Below are positions 8,833-18,861 of a stretch of 64,000 nt of DNA, in pieces. Position numbers and translations under genes: made by a program. Source of the DNA: an uncultured Collinsella sp. (GTDB lineage Bacteria; Actinomycetota; Coriobacteriia; Coriobacteriales; Coriobacteriaceae); contig UQTW01000010.1 of the NCBI GenBank assembly GCA_900544115.1, forward strand, positions 1-64,000. Reading direction: 5' to 3'. Numbering within the stretch: position 1 is the first letter of the stretch; every line of letters starts with the position of its first letter. The notes beneath the pieces are model-generated. The model made no database searches. It was not told where the DNA came from and saw nothing but the letters and a program-made list of their open reading frames with translations.

Positions 8833-10209
8833 CTAGGCCCTCAACAGATAGCGCACCTCGTAGGGTGCAAGCTCAAGGGCACCCGTTAGCTCGACTGTGG
8901 GCGCGCCGTCGGCAAGTAGGTCGGCAAAGGAGCCGTTGAGCTCGCCGGCTCCAAAGGTATAGGGCTCGTTCACGGCATTGACCGCCACGAGCACCGTCGC
9001 GTCGTCGCAGGCGCGCTCGAACAGTAGCTGCTTGTTCTGGATCACCACGTTGCGATAGGCACCATAGTTGAGGGCACGGGCCGCCGCGTCGTCTGCCGAG
9101 CGCAGGTGCGCGAGCTGCTTGATGAAGGCCGTCAGCTCGTTGGGCGCAGGCTCATCGAGCGCAGGTCGCAGCGCCCAGTCACCATCGGGGCCGCCCTTTT
9201 CGCCAGGAATCCCCCACTCGCTGCCATAGTAGACGCACGGAATGCCCGGCATGCCAAAGAGCATGCCATAAGCGGGACGCAGGCACGACTTGTCGGTGAG
9301 GATGCTCGCCAGGCGCGGCACGTCGTGGTTGTCGACAAACGACAGCAGGTGTTTGCCGCGGTAGATGCACCACGGATCGCCGCCAAACTGGCGATGCAGC
9401 GAATGGGCAATCTCGAACATGTTGACCGAGTTAAAGCTGGAGTACAGGCCCTTGTAGCACTCGTAGTTGGTGCAGGAGTCAAGCATCTCGTCGTTGACGA
9501 TCTGGTTGTAGTCGCCGTGGAGCGTCTCGCCGATCAGCACAAAATCGGGCTTGAGCTCGCGGGTAAAGGTATGCAGACGACGCATGAAGTCGCGGTCGAG
9601 CATATAGGCAACGTCCAGGCGCAGGCCGTCGACGCCAAACACGTCAGCCCAACGGCGCACGGACTCGAGCAGGTAATCGACCACAGCGGGATTTTGCAGG
9701 TTGAGCTTCACAAGTTCAAAATGGCCTTCCCAACCCTCGTACCAAAAGCCGTCGCCATAGCAGGAGTCGCCGTCAAAGCTAATGTGGAACCAGTCCTTGT
9801 ACGGCGAGTCCCACTTACGCTCCTGCACATCACGGAAGGCCCAGAAGCCGCGGCCGACGTGGTTGAAGACCGCATCGAGCACCACACGGATGCCATGGGC
9901 GTGCAGCGTCTCGCATACGGCGGCAAAATCGGCATCCCCGCCCAGGCGGCGGTCGACATGGCGCAGGCTGCGCGTATCGTAGCCGTGGCTGTCGGATTCG
10001 AGCGGCGGGTTGATGAGCACAGCGCCAACGCCGAGTTCTTGCAGGTAGTCAGCCCATTGGGCGATCTTCATGATGGGTGCATCGGGGTTGGGCGCGGCGT
10101 TGGCAGCCTGAGCGAGCTCATCCTCGGCAACGGGCGCGGCGTTTTCGCGCAGAGCCCCGCAAAAGCCCAGCGGATAGATCTGATAGAACGTCGTCTCGTA
10201 TGCCCACAT
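8833..10209 (-). CDS. GH13 alpha-amylase family glycosidase
   Basis: 458 residues, no signal peptide, therefore a cytosolic alpha-glucan or maltodextrin enzyme. Conserved GH13 regions: DAVFNHVG (112-119), GLRLDVAYML with nucleophile D199, LIGETLHGD with acid/base E228, and SFVDNHD with D296. A short beta-sandwich C-terminus follows (about 375-458). The N-terminus FYQIYPLGFCGA is typical of the cyclomaltodextrinase/neopullulanase-like group but lacks their extra N-terminal domain. GGGAGG lies just before the ATG. The exact substrate is uncertain. Confidence 0.88.
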   Translation of the reverse strand: MWAYETTFYQIYPLGFCGALRENAAPVAEDELAQAANAAPNPDAPIMKIAQWADYLQELGVGAVLINPPLESDSHGYDTRSLRHVDRRLGGDADFAAVCETLHAHGIRVVLDAVFNHVGRGFWAFRDVQERKWDSPYKDWFHISFDGDSCYGDGFWYEGWEGHFELVKLNLQNPAVVDYLLESVRRWADVFGVDGLRLDVAYMLDRDFMRRLHTFTRELKPDFVLIGETLHGDYNQIVNDEMLDSCTNYECYKGLYSSFNSVNMFEIAHSLHRQFGGDPWCIYRGKHLLSFVDNHDVPRLASILTDKSCLRPAYGMLFGMPGIPCVYYGSEWGIPGEKGGPDGDWALRPALDEPAPNELTAFIKQLAHLRSADDAAARALNYGAYRNVVIQNKQLLFERACDDATVLVAVNAVNEPYTFGAGELNGSFADLLADGAPTVELTGALELAPYEVRYLLRA

Positions 10210-10280
10210 AGCAACCTCCCGGTAAGCTCAACACAACGACATCCATTGTATGCCCAGCTTGTATCCTCTCCCCCAAAATA

Positions 10281-10347
10281 AGTTGCGGTGGAATAGTTCC
10301 TGCTTGGGCCTTCAGGGGCCTTAAACAGGAACTATTTCACCGCAACT
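10281..10347. repeat. Long intergenic hairpin
   Basis: Arms AGTTGCGGTGGAATAGTTCC and its near-perfect complement at 10326-10347 (21 of 22 positions) around a loop that itself has GGGCC/GGGGCC. It lies just after the stop of the exporter gene on the minus strand; no T-run follows, so terminator function is possible but not shown. Confidence 0.7.
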
Positions 10348-10362
10348 GATGAGGGAACGTGA

Positions 10363-11559
10363 TTAGGCAACGAGCTTGGCGCGGCGAATGGCTGGGAACA
10401 GTACGGTGATGGCAAGGATGACGCCCACGACGGTAATCACCCCGCCCGCGAAGCCAATCCAAGCGATACCGGGACCCGAAACCACGGCGCCACCGATTGC
10501 GGTGCCCGTGCCGATACCGAGGTTGAACAGGCCCGAGAAGATCGACATGGCGACGGCCGACGAGTCTGCCGGCGTGTACTTGATGAGCTCGGCCTGAAAC
10601 GCCACGTTAAAGGCCGTGGAGCAGCAGCCCCATAGCGCGCAGATGGCAAGCACTGCTACGAGCGACGATGCGACCGGACCCATGAGCAGCAGAGCCACCG
10701 GCACGCCGGAGAGCGTGATAGCCAAGAACGGGAAGCGATGCCCATCGAACAGGCGGCCAAACAGCCAGCTTCCGAGCAGACCGGAGCAGCCAAACGCCGT
10801 CAGCGTCATGGTAATAGCGCTTGCGTCGACGTGCGCGACCTGTGCCAGGAACGGCTCGATATAGCTGTAACCCGCATAATAGCCAGTTGCCATGAACACC
10901 GTGACCGCATAAAGCGCGATGAGGAACGGGTTCTTGAGCAGCTCGGGCAGCTGCTTAACGGTAAAGCGCTCGCCCACCGGCATGGCCGGGAACACCGCGG
11001 CCTGGTAGACGACCGCGGCAGCTGAGAGGGCCCCGACCACGGCGAATGTCATGCGCCAGCCCACGGCCAGCCCGATGGCGCGGCCGATCGGCAGGCCAAA
11101 GATCTGCGCGATGGACGAGCCCGTGGCGATCATGCTGATGGCGAGCGCCCCGTGACGAGTGTCGACCAGGCGCGAGGCCATAATCGAGGCGACCGACCAG
11201 AACACGGCATGCGCGCAGGCGACCACCAGACGCGCGCAAACCAAAATAGGATAGGTGGGCGCCACGGCGGACAGGAACTGGCCCAGCGAGAACACGGCCA
11301 AAACGCCCAGCAGCATCCGCTTGAACTCAAAGCGCGAGGCAAACACCATAAGCGGCAGCGACAGTAGCATGACGCCCCAGGCATAGACCGTGATCATGAT
11401 GCCGGCTTGAGACTCGGTGAGCGAGAACGACGCGGCGATGTCGGTCAGCAGGCCGATGGGCATAAACTCCGACGTGTTGAATACGAACGCGCAACAGGCG
11501 AGCCCGATAAGCGGGAGCCACTGCTTGAGTGAGATGCCATCTTGTCTTGCCTGAGCCAT
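10363..11559 (-). CDS. MFS sugar-efflux transporter of the SotB/AraJ type
   Basis: 398 residues with about 12 hydrophobic segments; inner-membrane proton-driven exporter. The stretches FNTSEFMPIGLLTDIA, GIMITVYAWGVMLLSLPLM, AHAVFWSVAS, IATGSSIAQIFGLPIGRAIG with GWRMTF, and YSYIEPF match the E. coli SotB layout closely, so sugar or drug efflux is likely, though the substrate is not defined. Start ATG 8-10 nt after GGAAGG. Probable -10 box TATAAT on the minus strand at 11595-11600. Confidence 0.85.
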   Translation of the reverse strand: MAQARQDGISLKQWLPLIGLACCAFVFNTSEFMPIGLLTDIAASFSLTESQAGIMITVYAWGVMLLSLPLMVFASRFEFKRMLLGVLAVFSLGQFLSAVAPTYPILVCARLVVACAHAVFWSVASIMASRLVDTRHGALAISMIATGSSIAQIFGLPIGRAIGLAVGWRMTFAVVGALSAAAVVYQAAVFPAMPVGERFTVKQLPELLKNPFLIALYAVTVFMATGYYAGYSYIEPFLAQVAHVDASAITMTLTAFGCSGLLGSWLFGRLFDGHRFPFLAITLSGVPVALLLMGPVASSLVAVLAICALWGCCSTAFNVAFQAELIKYTPADSSAVAMSIFSGLFNLGIGTGTAIGGAVVSGPGIAWIGFAGGVITVVGVILAITVLFPAIRRAKLVA

Positions 11560-11606
11560 GTGGAAACCTTCCCGATTGTCTTGAGCGGTGGGCGATTATA
11601 TAGCAA

Positions 11607-11640
11607 CGGCCCCGCATCCGTCAGTACAGATGCGGGGCCG
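11607..11640 (-). terminator. GC-rich hairpin after feoB
   Basis: Twelve-base-pair perfect stem, CGGCCCCGCATC with GATGCGGGGCCG, about 40 nt after the feoB stop. It lacks a proper T-tract, so termination may be weak; it also overlaps the -35 area of the exporter promoter. Confidence 0.5.
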
Positions 11641-11681
11641 AAAACAATTCGGTACACAGAGGTTGCGCCGCCAATAAATAA

Positions 11682-14042
11682 CTAAGCCAGCCCCAGCAAT
11701 ATACCAGCCGAATGCACGGCAAACGCCACGATCCAGGCGACCGTCACTTGAAACGCGAACACGGCCACGGCATAGCGCGCACCCAGCTCGCTCTTGACGG
11801 CGCCGATAGACGCCACGCAAGGCGGGTACAGCAGCGTAAAGACCAGGAACACGTAAGCGGTAAACGGCGAAAACATGGTCGACAGCGCCGCGGGCGACGT
11901 TGCACCCAAAAGCACCGTGAGGGTCGAGATGACGCTCTCCTTGGCGATAAGTCCGGTGACGAGCGCCGTCGACGCACGCCAGTCGCCGAAGCCGAGCGGC
12001 GCCAGCAGCGGCGCGATGATGCTGCCGAGACCCGCAAGCAGGCTTTGCGACTGATCGGCGACCACATTAAAGCGGATGTCGAACGTCTGAAGGAACCAAA
12101 TGACCACCGTAGCGGCAAAGATAATGGTGAAGGCCTTGGTGATGAAGTCCTTGGCCTTATCCCATGCCAGCATCACCGTCGTCTTGACGCTCGGCAGGCG
12201 GTAGTTGGGAAGCTCCATGATAAACGGTACCGGGTCGCCCTTAAATGCCGTGCGGTTGAGCACCAAAGCCGCGATGCAACCGACCGCAATGCCAATCAGA
12301 TAGAGCGAGACCATGGCGGGTACCGTCGCCTGCGGGAAAAACGCCCCGCACAGCAGACCGTAGACCGGCAACTTGGCCGAGCAGCTCATGAACGGCGTGA
12401 GCATGACGGTCATCTTGCGGTCATGCTCGGACGGCAGCGTGCGGGTCGACATGATTGCCGGCACGGTGCAGCCAAAACCGACGAGCATAGGCACGAAGCT
12501 GCGGCCCGACAGGCCAAAGCGACGCAATACCTTATCCATGACAAAGGCCACGCGTGCCATGTAGCCGGAGTCTTCCAGAATGGAGAGGAACAAGAAGAGC
12601 ACGACGATAATTGGCAGGAAGGTCAGCACGCTGCCCACGCCCGTCAGCACGCCGTCGACAGCCAGCGAGCGCACCACGTCGTTGGTTCCGAATGCCTTGA
12701 GGCCCGCATCGGCCGAGGCGATGATGGCAGCGATGCCGTCCTCCATAAGTCCCTGCAACGCCGCGCCGATCACGCCAAACGTCAGCCAAAAGACGAGGCC
12801 CATGATCACCAGGAACGCCGGAATGGCTGTGTAACGACCTGTCAGGATGCGGTCAATCTTGACGGAACGCACATGCTCGCGGCTCTCGTGCGGCTTGACG
12901 ACGCAACGCCCGCACACGTCGCCGATAAAGCCGAAGCGCATGTCGGCCAGCGCAGATAGACGGTCGGTGCCGGCCTCGCCCTCCATCTGGGTAATGATGT
13001 GCTCGATGGCGTCAAGCTCGTTACGATCCAGGTGAAGCGCCTCGGTCACCAGCTCGTCGCCCTCAACCAGCTTGGTCGCCGCAAAACGCACCGGGATGTG
13101 CGCCGTTGTGGCGTGATCCTCAATCAGATTGGCGATGCCGTGGATGCAGCGGTGCAGCGCGCCGCCATCCGGACCATCGGGCGCACAAAAGTCCAGGCGA
13201 CCGGGGCGCTCGCGGAACCGCGCCACGTGCAAGGCATGATCCACCAGCTCGCCGATACCCTCGTTGCGGGCAGCGCTAATGGGAACAACAGGCACGCCCA
13301 ACAGGCTCTCGAGCAGATTGACGTCCACGACGCCGCCGTTGGCCGTCACCTCGTCCATCATGTTGAGCGCAATGACCATGGGGCGGTCAAGCTCCATGAG
13401 CTGCAGCGTCAGGTACAGGTTACGTTCAATATTAGTAGCGTCGATGATATCGATGATGGCGTCGGGGTGCTCATCCAGGATAAACTGGCGGCTTACGATC
13501 TCCTCGCCCGTGTACGGCGACAGAGAGTAAATGCCGGGCAGGTCGGTAACGCTTGCCTCGGGGTGGTTGCGGATGGCGCCATCTTTGCGGTCGACCGTCA
13601 CGCCAGGAAAGTTACCGACATGCTGGTTGGAGCCCGTCAGCTGGTTGAACAGCGTGGTCTTGCCGCAGTTTTGATTGCCGGCGAGGGCAAAGTGCAGCGG
13701 CGCGCCCTCGGGCACGGCCGTCTTTGCCGCGCGGGGCGAATACGTCCCCTCGCCCAGGGCCGGGTGATCCGTCGTGCCGATTGCGGCGTTAGCGCGCGGA
13801 CCCGTATCGGTGTCGTGAATGCCCACGAGCTCGATGCGAGCGGCATCGTCCTTGCGCAGCGTCAACTCGTAGCCACGCAGGCGGATCTCGAGCGGGTCGC
13901 CCATGGGGGCGTACTTCATCATGGTGACTTCGGTGCCCGGCGTTAGGCCCATGTCCAAAATATGCTGTCGGAGTGCCTGATCGTCGGATGCCACCGATGC
14001 GACAACGGCGTCCTTTCCAATCTCGAGTGTATCGAGCTTCAC
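11682..14042 (-). CDS. feoB: FeoA-FeoB fusion ferrous iron transporter
   Basis: Imports Fe2+ across the cytoplasmic membrane. 786 residues: an SH3-like FeoA domain (about 1-75, with LRQHILDMGLTPGTEVTMMK), a linker, the GTPase (G1 GNQNCGKT at 122-129, G3 DLPG at 167-170, G4 NMMD at 227-230), then the paired Gate/core membrane region with PMLVGFGCTVPAIMSTR and KLPVYGLL. FeoA is separate in most bacteria; here the two are one chain. Start is GTG with GAAAGGAT upstream. No FeoC gene is visible. Iron-dependent control is expected, but I could not identify a confident operator. Confidence 0.96.
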   Translation of the reverse strand: MKLDTLEIGKDAVVASVASDDQALRQHILDMGLTPGTEVTMMKYAPMGDPLEIRLRGYELTLRKDDAARIELVGIHDTDTGPRANAAIGTTDHPALGEGTYSPRAAKTAVPEGAPLHFALAGNQNCGKTTLFNQLTGSNQHVGNFPGVTVDRKDGAIRNHPEASVTDLPGIYSLSPYTGEEIVSRQFILDEHPDAIIDIIDATNIERNLYLTLQLMELDRPMVIALNMMDEVTANGGVVDVNLLESLLGVPVVPISAARNEGIGELVDHALHVARFRERPGRLDFCAPDGPDGGALHRCIHGIANLIEDHATTAHIPVRFAATKLVEGDELVTEALHLDRNELDAIEHIITQMEGEAGTDRLSALADMRFGFIGDVCGRCVVKPHESREHVRSVKIDRILTGRYTAIPAFLVIMGLVFWLTFGVIGAALQGLMEDGIAAIIASADAGLKAFGTNDVVRSLAVDGVLTGVGSVLTFLPIIVVLFLFLSILEDSGYMARVAFVMDKVLRRFGLSGRSFVPMLVGFGCTVPAIMSTRTLPSEHDRKMTVMLTPFMSCSAKLPVYGLLCGAFFPQATVPAMVSLYLIGIAVGCIAALVLNRTAFKGDPVPFIMELPNYRLPSVKTTVMLAWDKAKDFITKAFTIIFAATVVIWFLQTFDIRFNVVADQSQSLLAGLGSIIAPLLAPLGFGDWRASTALVTGLIAKESVISTLTVLLGATSPAALSTMFSPFTAYVFLVFTLLYPPCVASIGAVKSELGARYAVAVFAFQVTVAWIVAFAVHSAGILLGLA

Positions 14043-14163
14043 GCGCTCATCCTTTCGTTAGACGCGGTTAACCGTTTACCGGGGCTAACCAACTCGTAAC
14101 GACAAATGATAGCGCTCTGAACTATTATATAAAGTCAAATACCGATGTTTACCTGCGCAAACT

Positions 14164-14484
14164 TTATGCGGTGCGCCCCGAAAGCTCTTTGCGCATACCG
14201 CTCAGCGAGATCGAAATGGAACCCGACCGCGCGGTAGCAGTGAGTCGATCACCCTCAACCGACCCCGTGCATGTAAAGGGCGCCTTGCCCATCAAGACGT
14301 GGGAGATAGTACCCGAGAGTTCAAAGAAATCGCCCTCAGCGCGGGCACTCGAGAGAGCGATATTGAGACCCCTGACGTTTAGTACTGCCCTGAGCGCGCC
14401 GTTCACCCCATGTGAAAACGTCACCTCGCCGCGCTTGCTCCCCACCGGCGTCTGGGCCAAAACCACATACGTACCCTCAAGCAT
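14164..14484 (-). CDS. Small beta-rich hypothetical protein
   Basis: 106 residues from an ATG with a near-perfect AGGAGGAG ribosome site; an in-frame upstream extension was rejected on that ground. The sequence MLEGTYVVLAQTPVGSKRGEVTF, with later GISHVLMGKAPFTCTGSVEG-like repeats of short strands, resembles the small beta-barrel proteins often seen near reductases in gut anaerobes, but I cannot name a function. No signal peptide. Placed between feoB and the hydrolase gene, same strand, about 120 nt upstream of feoB. Confidence 0.6.
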   Translation of the reverse strand: MLEGTYVVLAQTPVGSKRGEVTFSHGVNGALRAVLNVRGLNIALSSARAEGDFFELSGTISHVLMGKAPFTCTGSVEGDRLTATARSGSISISLSGMRKELSGRTA

Positions 14485-14531
14485 GGCTCCTCCTCTAAGC
14501 AGACTTTTTGAAACGGGCAAGTAGTCTACTT

Positions 14532-15431
14532 TTACATATGGCGCTCCAGGAAGCGGAAGGCTAGGCGGATCCAAGGACGGACTGCCACCTGCTTGTCCTC
14601 GTTGTCGACCGCGGTGTTGGCGTTGCCGAGCGAAAGGCCGTGACCGCCCTGGTCAAAGACGTGCATCTCGCAAGCGACGCCCTCCTCGGCCATGCGCTGC
14701 GCAAACGGATAGACCTGCGCAATCGGCGCCGTCTTGTCGTCCGAAACGCCCCACACAAAGGTCGGGGGCATCTGGCGCGAAACGTGCGTGGTAGGGCAAA
14801 TGTCGGCCAGGTGCTCATCGGTCGCCTCGCCGCCCGTCACCATCGACAGATAGTCGTTGAGCAAATCGCGCCCCGTCTTGCCACCCGTCTTGGGCACGCG
14901 CAGGTCGATGCGCGGGTCGCGCGTCTGCATATCGCGCACATAGGCAAGGTCGAGCAACGGATAGCCCAGCACCACGGCGTCGGGACGAATATCCTCCGGA
15001 CGAGCCCCGGCAAGGCCCGCGAAAGGTCCGGTCTTCCACTGCGTTGCCAACGAGGCGCAGATCATGCCGCCCGCCGAGAAACCCACGATGCACACGCGCT
15101 TGGGATCGACATGCCACTCGTCGGCGTTGGCGCGCACGGTAGCGACCATCTTGGCGAGGTCCGCCTGCGGGTGCGGAAAGCTCACGTCGCCCGTGGCGCT
15201 CGTCACATAGTTGAGCACAAAGGCCTGGTAGCCGCGGTCCAAAAACGCAAACGCCACCGGGTCCTGCTCGTGCGGAGCGATATGCGTAAACCCGCCTCCG
15301 CCGCAGATGATCACCGCGGGGCGGCGGCCATTGGGCTTGTCGGGCAGCGGCTCGGCACCCAGATACGTAAACGTCGCCGGATAATCCTCGGTCGGCTCCT
15401 CGCCCCACAGCGCATGGTTCTCAATAATCAT
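14532..15431 (-). CDS. Alpha/beta hydrolase (esterase/lipase, BD-FAE/Aes-like)
   Basis: 299 residues, cytosolic serine hydrolase. VIICGGGGFTHIAPHEQDP is the oxyanion-hole region, VCIVGFSAGGMICASLA the nucleophile elbow (GFSAGG), and MHVFDQGGHGLSLGN holds the catalytic His; an acid residue is expected in TFVWGVSDDKTAP. Start is the ATG at 15429-15431 after GGAGGGAGCACC. The open frame continues upstream but there it only mirrors the EIIA gene on the other strand, so it was trimmed. Likely deacetylates or de-esterifies carbohydrate; substrate unknown. Confidence 0.85.
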   Translation of the reverse strand: MIIENHALWGEEPTEDYPATFTYLGAEPLPDKPNGRRPAVIICGGGGFTHIAPHEQDPVAFAFLDRGYQAFVLNYVTSATGDVSFPHPQADLAKMVATVRANADEWHVDPKRVCIVGFSAGGMICASLATQWKTGPFAGLAGARPEDIRPDAVVLGYPLLDLAYVRDMQTRDPRIDLRVPKTGGKTGRDLLNDYLSMVTGGEATDEHLADICPTTHVSRQMPPTFVWGVSDDKTAPIAQVYPFAQRMAEEGVACEMHVFDQGGHGLSLGNANTAVDNEDKQVAVRPWIRLAFRFLERHM

Positions 15432-15617
15432 AGGTGCTCCCTCCGTGCGATTCGTGCGCACTCGTTTTTCGCACCTTAGCGTACCCCACTTGAGCCCGCG
15501 GCGCAGAAACACCCCCGCAATAAGTTGGCCTTCAACTGATATATCACAAAATCGCTGTTCAGAGGTATCGTTGGACAGCGTAAAATAGGAGCGCTGACCG
15601 TGCTGGGAAACACGTAC

Positions 15618-15627
15618 GAAACGTTTC
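15618..15627. promoter_or_regulatory. Possible LacI/CcpA-type operator upstream of EIIA
   Basis: Perfect 10-bp palindrome GAAACGTTTC, 50 nt before the EIIA start, in the style of LacI-family operator cores. Only its symmetry and position support it. Confidence 0.3.
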
Positions 15628-15677
15628 CGGCAAACCACACGCGTGCAACATGCGCGCCTGATACGTTGGAGGCATCT

Positions 15678-16241
15678 ATGGGTCTGCTCGATTCGCTCAA
15701 GTCCACGTTCACTTCGTCGGGCGAGGCGTCCGTTCCGCCCGCAGCAAGCTTCGCCACCCGCGAAGGCGTCATCTACGCTCCTGTCAACGGCGTGCTCGTC
15801 AATCTGAGTGAGGTTCCCGACGAGACCATCGCCTCGGGCATGCTCGGCCAGGGCTACGGCATCGAGCCCATTACCGGCACCATTTACGCCCCCGCTAACG
15901 GCCGTATCGGCGCCACCACCGTCACCAACCACTCCATCGGCATGATCACCGAGGACGGTCTTCGCGTGTTCATCCATGTTGGCCTGGGCACCGTGGAAAT
16001 GAACGGCAAGGGTTTTGCCCGCTTTGTCGAGATGGGCGACACGGTCAAGGCCGGCCAGCCGCTCATCAGCTTCGACCGCGACGCTATCAAGGCCGCCGGT
16101 CACGAGGACATTGTGACCGTCATCATCTCTGAGCTCGACCGCCTCAAGAGCATCGACCACGTCGGCGAGTCTGGCACGCTTATCGGCGGCAATCCGCTCG
16201 TCAAGCTTGGCGATCCGCTGCTGGTTGCCAAGACCAAGTAG
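15678..16241 (+). CDS. crr: PTS glucose-type EIIA component
   Basis: Stand-alone phosphocarrier of the sugar phosphotransferase system, 187 residues. It holds [41 protein letters not shown] with His85 and [17 protein letters not shown] with the phosphorylated His100, followed by the usual [17 protein letters not shown] at 15678 has TTGGAGG upstream; a 26-residue longer frame lacks homology. It transfers phosphate from HPr to an EIIB domain encoded elsewhere, and may act as a regulator. Followed by its own terminator. Confidence 0.92.
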   Translation: MGLLDSLKSTFTSSGEASVPPAASFATREGVIYAPVNGVLVNLSEVPDETIASGMLGQGYGIEPITGTIYAPANGRIGATTVTNHSIGMITEDGLRVFIHVGLGTVEMNGKGFARFVEMGDTVKAGQPLISFDRDAIKAAGHEDIVTVIISELDRLKSIDHVGESGTLIGGNPLVKLGDPLLVAKTK

Positions 16242-16280
16242 CCAGGCCCCGCGCCACACAGCCAAAAGGCACCTCGTCAG

Positions 16281-16314
16281 GCGCCCGCGACCATTTGGCC
16301 GCGGGCGCTTTTCG
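16281..16314 (+). terminator. Terminator after crr
   Basis: GCGCCCGCG and CGCGGGCGC pair and are followed by TTTTCGTTT, about 40 nt after the stop. Confidence 0.88.
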
Positions 16315-16422
16315 TTTGAAAAACCATCCCGCCAATGCCTTATCTGTATAGCCCAAATGAGCCGAGCTGCTAGAATATCGAACTGTATGGATAGCTATCA
16401 TTCAACCGTTATGGGAGGATAC

Positions 16423-17826
16423 GTGAACCGCACCAAAATCGCGCAGCTCTATGCCGATGCCGAGTCCCTCGGCGGCCAGACCGTCACCGTCGCCGGCTGG
16501 GTCAAGTCCGTCCGCGACATGAAGAACTTTGGCTTTGTCACGCTCAACGACGGCAGCTGCTTCCGCGACCTGCAAGTCGTCATGAACCGCGAGGCACTCG
16601 ACAACTACGACGAGATCGCCCATCAAAACGTCTCGGCCGCACTCATTTGCACCGGCACCGTCAAGCTGACCCCCGATGCACCCCAGCCTTTCGAGCTTTC
16701 TGCCACCTCCATCGAGGTCGAGGGCGTCAGCGCCCCGGATTACCCGCTGCAGAAGAAGCGCGCAACCGTCGAGTTCCTGCGCACCCAGCAGCACCTGCGC
16801 CCGCGCACTAACCTGTTCCGCGCCGTGTTCCGCATCCGCTCTGTCGCGGCTGCCGCCATCCACCGCTTCTTCCAGGAGCAAGGCTTTGTCTACGTCAACA
16901 CCCCCATCATCACCACGAGCGACTGCGAGGGTGCCGGCGAGATGTTCCGCGTGACCACGCTTGACCCCAAAAACCCGCCCCTCACCGAGTCCGGCGAGGT
17001 CGACTGGAGCCAGGACTTCTTTGGCAAGCACGCGAGCCTTACCGTGTCCGGCCAGCTCAATGCCGAGAACTTTGCCATGGCCTTTGGCGACGTGTACACC
17101 TTTGGCCCCACCTTCCGCGCCGAAAACTCCAACACCACGCGCCACGCCGCCGAGTTTTGGATGATCGAGCCCGAGATGGCCTTTGCCGACCTGAACGACT
17201 ACATGGATAACGCCGAGGCCATGCTCAAGTACGTCCTTAAGGACGTTATGGCCACCTGCCCCGACGAGCTCAACATGCTCAACAAGTTTGTGGACAAGGG
17301 CCTGATCGAGCGCCTGGACCATGTGGCAAACTCCGACTTTGCCCGCGTTACCTACACCGAGGCCGTCGAAATCCTGGAGCAGGCCGTCGCCGCCGGTCAC
17401 AAGTTTGACTACCCCGTGAGCTGGGGCATCGACCTGCAGACCGAGCACGAGCGCTTCCTGACCGAGGAGCACTTTAAGCGCCCGACCTTCGTGACCGACT
17501 ACCCGGCCGAGATCAAGGCCTTCTACATGCGCATGAACGAGGACGGCAAGACCGTCGCCGCCGCCGACTGCCTGGTTCCCGGTATCGGCGAGATTATCGG
17601 CGGCTCCCAGCGCGAGGAGCGCCTGGATCTGCTCGAGGCCCGCATCAAGGACCTGGGCATGAATCCCGAGCAGTACAAGTACTACCTTGACCTGCGCCGC
17701 TACGGTTCCTGCAAGCACGCCGGCTACGGTCTGGGCTTCGAGCGCTTGGTCATGTATCTGACCGGCGTGGGCAACATTCGCGACGTCCTGCCGCACCCGC
17801 GCACCGTGGGCAACGCCGACTTCTAA
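16423..17826 (+). CDS. asnS: Asparagine--tRNA ligase
   Basis: Class IIb aminoacyl-tRNA synthetase charging tRNA-Asn, 467 residues. N-terminal OB-fold ([20 protein letters not shown]), class II motif 1 around [16 protein letters not shown], motif 2 [20 protein letters not shown], and motif 3 [15 protein letters not shown]. The DLN/AsnRS-type [11 protein letters not shown] separates it from aspartyl-tRNA synthetase. GTG at 16423 is preferred, since GGGAGG lies directly before it; in-frame ATG codons upstream overlap that site. Confidence 0.97.
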   Translation: MNRTKIAQLYADAESLGGQTVTVAGWVKSVRDMKNFGFVTLNDGSCFRDLQVVMNREALDNYDEIAHQNVSAALICTGTVKLTPDAPQPFELSATSIEVEGVSAPDYPLQKKRATVEFLRTQQHLRPRTNLFRAVFRIRSVAAAAIHRFFQEQGFVYVNTPIITTSDCEGAGEMFRVTTLDPKNPPLTESGEVDWSQDFFGKHASLTVSGQLNAENFAMAFGDVYTFGPTFRAENSNTTRHAAEFWMIEPEMAFADLNDYMDNAEAMLKYVLKDVMATCPDELNMLNKFVDKGLIERLDHVANSDFARVTYTEAVEILEQAVAAGHKFDYPVSWGIDLQTEHERFLTEEHFKRPTFVTDYPAEIKAFYMRMNEDGKTVAAADCLVPGIGEIIGGSQREERLDLLEARIKDLGMNPEQYKYYLDLRRYGSCKHAGYGLGFERLVMYLTGVGNIRDVLPHPRTVGNADF

Positions 17827-17866
17827 TCGCCACAGCGCCACCAAACGCGTTCCAGCGCATCACGCC

Positions 17867-17899
17867 AGCGCCTCTCGGCAAGCCGAGGGGCGCTTTTTT
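17867..17899 (+). terminator. Terminator after asnS
   Basis: GCGCCTCTCGGC / GCCGAGGGGCGC hairpin followed by TTTTTT. Confidence 0.92.
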
Positions 17900-18075
17900 C
17901 AACAGCATCCGTCAAGCTTTTGGCAAGTTTTTGGTCAGTTGGGCAGGGCTGTTGAAAACTCGACCCGCCGCTTGCCGACGGCTACCGACCGCCCAGGGCG
18001 TCCTGCACCCCTGGGAAAGCCCCGCGTCCTAGGCTCCATACCGTCGCCACCCAAAACGGAAAGGACGTGGGCGCC

Positions 18076-18861
18076 ATGACCGAAACCGCTGTTGAAACTT
18101 ACGAGACCACGACGAGGGGCGCCGCCTCGATGGCAGCCTATCGCGCCGTTCGCATCCTGCAACTATTAAGCGAAAACACCGGTGAGGACAAGGCCATGCT
18201 TTCCGATGAGTTGATCCGGCGCCTCGCCCATCCCGACGACCCCGCCCGCATGCCCATCTCGGCGGCGCGGCGCAGCATCTACACCGCCATCTCCGCACTT
18301 CGCCATGCCGGATACGAAATTGAGTACAAGCGCGGCGTGGGGTATCGGCTCTTGACCCGTCCGCTCACCGACGAAGAGATCATCCGACTCCACGGCATGG
18401 TCATGCGCAACCGCTCTACGCCCATCGCCATTCGAAAAAGCATGGCGCAGCACCTGGTCGCCATGGCGAGTGCCGACGTTCGCGGCTACCTCGATGCACC
18501 CGAGCCTGCTCCAAGCGCAGGCGGCAAATCCACCAAGGCCACACGCACGCCCGTCAAGCGCATCGATGCCTGCGAGCTCATCGAGCAGGCCATCGACCAC
18601 GGAACCACGGTGAGTTTTGATATTTCGAGTGTCACGGCACGCGGAGAGGTCGAAGTGGCACGGATGACACTCCGTCCCTTTGCCATCAAGCAACGAGACG
18701 GCATCTCGTATTTGCTGGGAACGGTCTATGACGCGCGAGGCGCCGATGACACGTTGCGTACCGTAGAGATCGGCCGAATGAGAAACGTCACCACACGTCT
18801 CCTCGACGGCAAGAAGCTCTTCGCCGCCCTGGACGAGGACGATGCCTCCTCCGCCGCATAA
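18076..18861 (+). CDS. Transcriptional regulator with N-terminal winged-helix-like and C-terminal WYL-like region
   Basis: 261 residues. AYRAVRILQLLSENTGEDK with SAARRSIYTAISALRHAGYE and IEYKRGVGYRL looks like the DeoR-type winged helix found before WYL domains, and the C-terminal half (VSFDISSVTARGEVEVARMT, LRPFAIKQRDGISYLLGTVY) has the strand pattern of a WYL-type sensor domain. Start at the ATG 9 nt after GGAAAGGAC; an upstream GTG is too close to that site. Stands alone ahead of the ABC transporter operon on the same strand; control of that operon is possible but unproven. Confidence 0.7.
   Translation: MTETAVETYETTTRGAASMAAYRAVRILQLLSENTGEDKAMLSDELIRRLAHPDDPARMPISAARRSIYTAISALRHAGYEIEYKRGVGYRLLTRPLTDEEIIRLHGMVMRNRSTPIAIRKSMAQHLVAMASADVRGYLDAPEPAPSAGGKSTKATRTPVKRIDACELIEQAIDHGTTVSFDISSVTARGEVEVARMTLRPFAIKQRDGISYLLGTVYDARGADDTLRTVEIGRMRNVTTRLLDGKKLFAALDEDDASSAA

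Noticed and set aside
15432..16265. Upstream extension of the hydrolase gene
   Set aside because: This part only mirrors the PTS EIIA gene on the other strand; the true start has a good ribosome site at 15431.
16402..17844. Long minus-strand open frame across asnS
   Set aside because: Antisense shadow of a certain gene, with the same biased composition.
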